From Paenibacillus sp. SY21-1 (lineage in GTDB: Bacteria; Bacillota; Bacilli; Paenibacillales; Paenibacillaceae): a stretch of DNA of 64,000 nt. The stretch is from NCBI RefSeq assembly GCF_005222705.1, contig NZ_STGF01000004.1, positions 186,001-250,000 of the forward strand. The letters are read 5' to 3'. A model generated the notes under the pieces. That model was given only the letters and a program-made list of their open reading frames with translations, was not told where the DNA came from and ran no database searches. Numbering within the stretch: position 1 is the stretch's first letter; each line of letters opens with the position of its first letter. The translations under genes were made by a program, and so were the position numbers. Of this stretch, positions 60,235 to 64,000 are shown one piece after another.

Positions 60235-61138
60235 TATAAGTTGAACTCAAAATTGGGAATATATGGTAATATAAATCATACCTGCGTGTCGAATAAGTAA
60301 AGAACTATTAACGAAAGAGCATCAGGAAAAACTGAAGCAGACTATTGTAAGTTCGCTTGCTCATGATGTAGGTTTACTCCCCGCCACTACTGGACGCTGG
60401 AAATCATCGCGGTCTTGATTAAACGTGAATTTGGTTGCGCCCATTCGCTTCGCGGTGTCTCGAAAAAGATGCCTCGCCAAGGGTTAAGCTGTACGAAACC
60501 GACGTATACCTCAGAGACGGCAGATGAAGTAAGCAACGCCAGTTTTCGGAGGCTACGTTCCCCGAATTAAAAAACTGATGAAAGATGAAATGGATCATTT
60601 GCTGTTTGAAGATGAGTCGATGATCCGAGACTATCAAGCGATTCAAAAAAACATGGTTTCTGCGGGGCAAACAGAGGATCATCCGTACGAAGGCCAAGCA
60701 TCGCGGTGTCAAACTGCTGGCGACGGTTGACTACTTCAACGGCAAGATGGTTTGGCAGGAAGATGAGCAGTACACAGCAGAGACCTTTTTGAGCTTACTT
60801 CAAAAGGTTCTCGCTCACTATCCAAACGGCAAAATCGTCATCGTGTTAGATACTGCGCGTATCCATCATGCCAAGCTGCCGCAGTCGTTTTTGGAAGAGA
60901 TGAACGGCAGAGTCGAGCTGGTCTTTCTGCCGCCGTACAGCCCGCAACCCAATCTTGTTGAAGGTCTATGGAAATGGCTGAAGTCCGATGTGATTAACCG
61001 TGCATTCTGTCACAGAGTTGCCGAAAGCCGCAACAGTGTTCAGCAGTTTATGGACGAACTCATGAAAGCCCTGTGGTCGATCATTGATCGTCTTTGTGTT
61101 CGCTTCTAATCAGGGACTTCTTTAGTTCAATTTATATA
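60235..61138 (+). mobile_element. IS630-family insertion sequence, copy 2
   Basis: Left end TATAAGTTGAACTCAAAA, right end CTTTAGTTCAATTTATATA (61120-61138). Same orientation as copy 1 and nearly identical to it from 60400 on. It keeps the 142 bases missing from copy 1, including the start of the transposase (LTKEHQEKLKQTIVSSLAHD from about 60310). At least three single-base changes break its frame. Confidence 0.85.
60747..61109 (+). pseudogene. IS630-type transposase fragment (copy 2)
   Basis: Last 120 codons of the DDE domain. Compared with copy 1, an extra A in the run after GCGATTC (60644-60650, seven A instead of six) shifts the frame and removes the first catalytic Asp region from this open frame. 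Upstream parts of the same gene are readable in other frames back to 60310. Not functional. Confidence 0.85.
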
Positions 61139-61150
61139 GCAACGGGACGT

Positions 61151-61193
61151 GAAAAAGCTGCCGCTCCTGCCATCATGCTGGCGGGCGGCAGCC
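61151..61193 (-). terminator. Terminator of the ytxH-like unit; right border of insertion island
   Basis: GCTGCCGC (61157-61164) and GCGGCAGC (61185-61192); on the minus strand followed by TTTTT. The IS copy 2 ends about 13 bases beyond it. Confidence 0.85.
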
Positions 61194-61208
61194 TTTATGC
61201 GAGGAGCG

Positions 61209-61349
61209 TTACTGCTTGGGATCGGGTACCATGCCGTCATCGGCAAGCTCGGCATTGGTTTTCATACGCTCCATCTCTTTGCCGAGCTTGACCATTTCCG
61301 ATTCGGTAGGCGCCATGGAATTGGTCGTCCTAGACAAGTCCTTCTCCAT
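61209..61349 (-). CDS. Small protein of 46 aa overlapping ytxH-like gene
   Basis: Begins MEKDLSRTTNSMAPTESEMV and ends DDGMVPDPKQ; hydrophilic, probably helical and acidic. GGGAG stands about 9 bases before the ATG, inside the end of the YtxH-type gene, with which it overlaps by 20 bases in another frame. Its stop lies just before a terminator. The ribosome site and the overlap argue for translational coupling; no family recognised. Confidence 0.5.
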   Translation of the reverse strand: MEKDLSRTTNSMAPTESEMVKLGKEMERMKTNAELADDGMVPDPKQ

Positions 61350-61680
61350 GGCTTTTTCTCCCGTCGGCATTCGCTTCCGCCTTTACTTCTTCCGTCGCGG
61401 CGCTGAGCGCATCCATTACATTATGGTTTGCTTCCTTCGCATGTTCTGCGAGGTCGCTGGTTTCTTCCTTGAGGACGGTGGACAGGTTTTTCGTGCTTTG
61501 GCCTACCGTTGCCGCAATATCCTTCGTTTTTTGACCGATTGTATGGCAGGCCTGCGTCAAATCCTCGCGCAGCTCCGTGCCTGATTTGGGAGCGAACAGC
61601 AAGGCCGTCACTGCGCCAATCACTCCTCCTACGATTGCTCCTAGCAGTACTCCGTTAGTTGATGTTTGCTGTTGTGACAT
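61330..61680 (-). CDS. YtxH-domain general stress protein
   Basis: 116 aa: Gly-rich transmembrane segment GVLLGAIVGGVIGAVTALLF followed by APKSGTELREDLTQACHTIG, the YtxH hallmark, and a helical tail. In Bacillus YtxH is a sigma-B-dependent stress protein encoded beside the DUF948 protein YtxG; here the DUF948 gene is 6 kb away beyond the island. The ATG at 61680 follows AAAGGAGAG; the frame is open to 61770 without a site. Confidence 0.88.
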   Translation of the reverse strand: MSQQQTSTNGVLLGAIVGGVIGAVTALLFAPKSGTELREDLTQACHTIGQKTKDIAATVGQSTKNLSTVLKEETSDLAEHAKEANHNVMDALSAATEEVKAEANADGRKSHGEGLV

Positions 61681-61912
61681 CGCACATCTCTCCTTTTTCT
61701 CCAAATTCCGTTTCATAGTAGTATATAAACGTCTTGATTCCCTTTGAAACAACGGCATTCGCGAGCGCAAATCGTCGGAATCGGGATTTTAAGATTGACA
61801 CTTGTCAATCCGATAAATATTTGAGTTAATTATTCCGATATCTATGTAAGGAATATCAGCCCGCACATTACACAGACCAATACCAAAAAGACGATAGACA
61901 AGGAGAGAAGTC

Positions 61913-62503
61913 ATGTTTAAGCGAGTGGAGAATGAGCTGGAGCTGGCGATGTTTAACGGGATTTGGACGACTGTCTGGATGGAAAAGGGGTATGAGCTGG
62001 AATTCTCGGATCAGGCTTTGGAGAGAATCGTTGTCGTTACGCAAGAAGGGCATTACGTGGGCACGAGCGAAATTAAACCGTATTCTCCCGAACGGAGCGC
62101 CATTAATTCCGCGTTTGCGTTCAGCGAGCATCCCCTCGTTCAGAATGCGGGGCAGGCAATCGCCGAAATCGACAAAATGGCGCTGCTAAAGCCATACCGG
62201 GGCAAATTTATTTCCGATTTGCTCACCTCTGCCGTCTATGTGGCGGAACGCTTGCACATCCGTTATTTTGTCTCGTTGCTGGAGCCGGTATTTTTGCGGG
62301 CCCTTCAGATTACGTTTAAGGTTCCGCTAGCGAAGCTGGGCGACAAACGTTTTTACAAAGGAGACTATATCGTTCCGGTCCTGTTCGACATGGCCCACAT
62401 GTACGAGAACAAGCAGCTGTACAACTGGCTCGATTATTCGTTGCATGCGTCATCGGCAACAAGCGGCAAGGAGGCGGTCAAGGCCGGGATGGCCAAAGGT
62501 TAA
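61913..62503 (+). CDS. GNAT-fold protein resembling N-acyl amino acid / autoinducer synthases
   Basis: 196 aa. Pattern: VVVTQEGHYVGTSEIKPY, then EIDKMALLKPYRGKFISDLL (acidic residue followed by the CoA- or carrier-binding turn), TSAVYVAERLHIRYFVSLLE and KVPLAKLGDKRFYKGDYIVP. This order of a conserved Glu, helix and late LG/P block recalls FeeM- and LuxI-like members of the GNAT superfamily more than ordinary acetyltransferases. GGAGAGAAGTC precedes the ATG. Lies 32 bases before a chemoreceptor gene in the same direction. Activity unknown. Confidence 0.6.
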   Translation: MFKRVENELELAMFNGIWTTVWMEKGYELEFSDQALERIVVVTQEGHYVGTSEIKPYSPERSAINSAFAFSEHPLVQNAGQAIAEIDKMALLKPYRGKFISDLLTSAVYVAERLHIRYFVSLLEPVFLRALQITFKVPLAKLGDKRFYKGDYIVPVLFDMAHMYENKQLYNWLDYSLHASSATSGKEAVKAGMAKG

Positions 62504-62535
62504 GGATTACATAGCATAAGAGAAAAGGCGGAGCG

Positions 62536-64000
62536 ATGATGAAAATCGAATGGACTGAGCTCGACAAACGCAATCGATTGCTGATTAAAATTTTATGGAC
62601 CTTGCTTGCGCTCGGCGTTCTTACCGACGTGGCGATCGGACTGCCGGCCAATTTGATTTTGGTGCTTGTGGGGGTTGGCGGAGGCTTGGCCGGCGCTGCT
62701 ACGTTCATGACCTACAAAAATGTGTTATCCGCATATGTCAAATATTTGGTGCCCTGCATATTAACGATTATCGTTGCGCTGCTGATCTTGTCCGATCCGG
62801 CCCCGATCGTGAGCACGTATTTTTTGGTATACGTCAACCTGGCTATCATTACGCTTTATGCCGATTATCGGCCGATCGTCTTAACAGGGTTGCTCAGCGC
62901 GGGGTTAAGCACGTATTTATACGCCGACGCGGAGCTCCAGCAGCTGCTGTTTCCTCGAGATTCGATCGTCTACTTGTATTTGTATCTCGTATTTGCCACC
63001 GTTGCGCTTGCTTTCTCGGCAAGCTTCAGTCAAAAGCTGCAGCGGCAGGTGCTGGACAAGCAGCGCGAAGCGCTGGAATCCAAGGATATGGCCGAGTCAT
63101 TGCTCCATAAGCTGGAGTCGTCCATCCATATTTTGACCGAATTCAGCCGCGATCAGCAATCCGTCGTACAATCGACCGGCGATATATCCCGCGATGTAAC
63201 GAAGACGTTCTCGGAAATGTCTGCCGCCATCGAGAAACAGACCGGAACCATTATGGTCATCAGCGAAACGAGCCAAATGATCGACATGTCCGTCAAGCAG
63301 GTGCTGGAGGGAGCGGAGGAGCTGCAGCGCTATTCCGTTGACAACGAGGCTTTAACGGATCGGAATCGTACCGAGATGAATGAGCTCTCAGCCGAGGTTG
63401 AGCGCGTGCGCGGCATTATTGATCATACAGTCGCTATGATGCTTCAACTGAACGAGCAGAACCAGCAGGTTAGCGAGATCGTCAGCACGATCGGGGATAT
63501 CGCCGAGCAGACCAATCTGCTTGCGCTTAACGCCGCGATTGAAGCGGCACGGGCCGGCGAGCATGGCAGAGGCTTTGCGGTCGTATCCGGGGAAGTACGC
63601 AAGCTGGCGGACAACTCGCGTGGCGCCGCCAAGGAAATTTCAGACATTCTAACGGGGATTCGTTCCCAGATTACGGCTGTTCACGCTCAGGTCGAGAACG
63701 GCTCGGAAGCGGTAAACGCCAGCCAGCGCGTATCGGAGCGCATTCAGAGTCTACTGGCACAAATCGGCGACAACACCTCGCTCGTCAAAAGCCATTCCGT
63801 CAACGTCAGCGGCGCGGCGCAGCAGCTGAACGAGCGCTACAAGGCAATGGCGGATGATATGGTGAACATTGCCGCTACGACAGAGGAGAACATGGCCTCG
63901 GTGGAAGAGGTGCATGCCAGCATGGAAACGCAGGACATCAAAATTCAAGCGATGGTGGAGCAGCATACGCAGCTGGATTTGCTTATTACCGAGCTGAAGG
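62536..64000 (+). CDS. Methyl-accepting chemotaxis protein, 3' truncated by window
   Basis: Open from ATG 62536 (second ATG at 62539) to the window end, 488 codons. The N-terminal ~165 residues contain about six hydrophobic segments ([20 protein letters not shown] to [20 protein letters not shown]) without an extracellular sensor domain. The cytoplasmic part is a long coiled coil with the signalling hairpin [40 protein letters not shown] (a continuous block, 63490-63609). Such receptors with a multi-helix membrane domain sense within the membrane or cytoplasm. AAGGCGGAGCG precedes the start. Possibly cotranscribed with the GNAT-like gene. Confidence 0.9.
   Translation, partial: MMKIEWTELDKRNRLLIKILWTLLALGVLTDVAIGLPANLILVLVGVGGGLAGAATFMTYKNVLSAYVKYLVPCILTIIVALLILSDPAPIVSTYFLVYVNLAIITLYADYRPIVLTGLLSAGLSTYLYADAELQQLLFPRDSIVYLYLYLVFATVALAFSASFSQKLQRQVLDKQREALESKDMAESLLHKLESSIHILTEFSRDQQSVVQSTGDISRDVTKTFSEMSAAIEKQTGTIMVISETSQMIDMSVKQVLEGAEELQRYSVDNEALTDRNRTEMNELSAEVERVRGIIDHTVAMMLQLNEQNQQVSEIVSTIGDIAEQTNLLALNAAIEAARAGEHGRGFAVVSGEVRKLADNSRGAAKEISDILTGIRSQITAVHAQVENGSEAVNASQRVSERIQSLLAQIGDNTSLVKSHSVNVSGAAQQLNERYKAMADDMVNIAATTEENMASVEEVHASMETQDIKIQAMVEQHTQLDLLITELK

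Noticed and set aside
1-64000. rRNA, tRNA, CRISPR arrays, prophage or integrase genes
   Set aside because: Looked for by eye on both strands; none recognised. A covariance-model tRNA/ncRNA scan would be decisive and was not possible here.

Overview
The window reads as a chromosomal segment of a Gram-positive, spore-former-type Firmicute, most likely Paenibacillus or a close relative. The reasons are strong AGGAGG-type ribosome binding sites, lipobox lipoproteins, YesM/YesN-type two-component regulation of sugar ABC importers, a DinB-family protein, a sigma-B partner-switching locus and a large plant-polysaccharide gene set. Base composition looks moderately GC-rich, apart from AT-rich patches at about 12.5 kb and 57.4-59.1 kb and a somewhat AT-richer block at about 16-25.6 kb. 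No rRNA, tRNA or CRISPR array was seen.

Layout. (1) 1-6962: a pectin/hemicellulose cluster with a 5'-truncated GH43, a GH28 polygalacturonase-family enzyme, an AraC regulator divergent from a pectinesterase, an acetylxylan-esterase-like hydrolase and a GH105 unsaturated rhamnogalacturonyl hydrolase. (2) 7095-13531: a minus-strand SsuABC-type importer with a DszA/NtaA-type monooxygenase and an aminotransferase, with a divergent LysR regulator. (3) 13528-15928: two envelope proteins, one with an unusual GHFCIH motif and one of the VanW family. (4) 16019-27494: a YesMN-regulated oligosaccharide locus with two permeases, kinase, regulator, binding lipoprotein, sialate-O-acetylesterase-type esterase and a GH106-like hydrolase. 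Three promoters carry the same tandem direct repeat at the same distance from their -10 box. (5) 27604-32264: HesB-like protein, glycosyltransferase, DUF1697, an overlapping formate/nitrite-transporter and lactate dehydrogenase pair, and DoxX.

(6) 32484-41428: an organosulfur operon matching the Bacillus ytm/tcy and yxe S-alkylcysteine salvage loci: LysR, amino-acid ABC importer, two flavin monooxygenases, M20 deacetylase and GNAT, with a DinB-type protein inserted. (7) 41677-43178: pterin dehydratase, a membrane-anchored unknown and a siderophore-binding-protein remnant. (8) 43322-45953: gntR-uxuA-uxuB, the fructuronate/mannonate branch of hexuronate catabolism, which takes products of the sort made by regions 1 and 4. 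(9) 46358-47906: an alpha/beta hydrolase and a YflT stress protein. (10) 48098-56572: a general stress locus resembling the Bacillus cereus RsbK/RsbY/RsbM-sigma-B system, with one RsbV, two RsbW paralogues and a sigma factor. (11) 56666-61138: an insertion island lying between two terminators, made of two frameshifted IS630-type copies around an AT-rich pair of genes and a decayed IS1380 transposase. (12) 61209-64000: a YtxH stress protein with a small overlapping gene, a GNAT/autoinducer-synthase-like protein and a chemoreceptor truncated by the window end.

How it fits together: extracellular enzymes and ABC importers feed pectin and xylan fragments inward, GH105 and UxuAB process uronates, two separate modules scavenge sulfur from organic compounds, and a sigma-B module controls stress genes placed around it.
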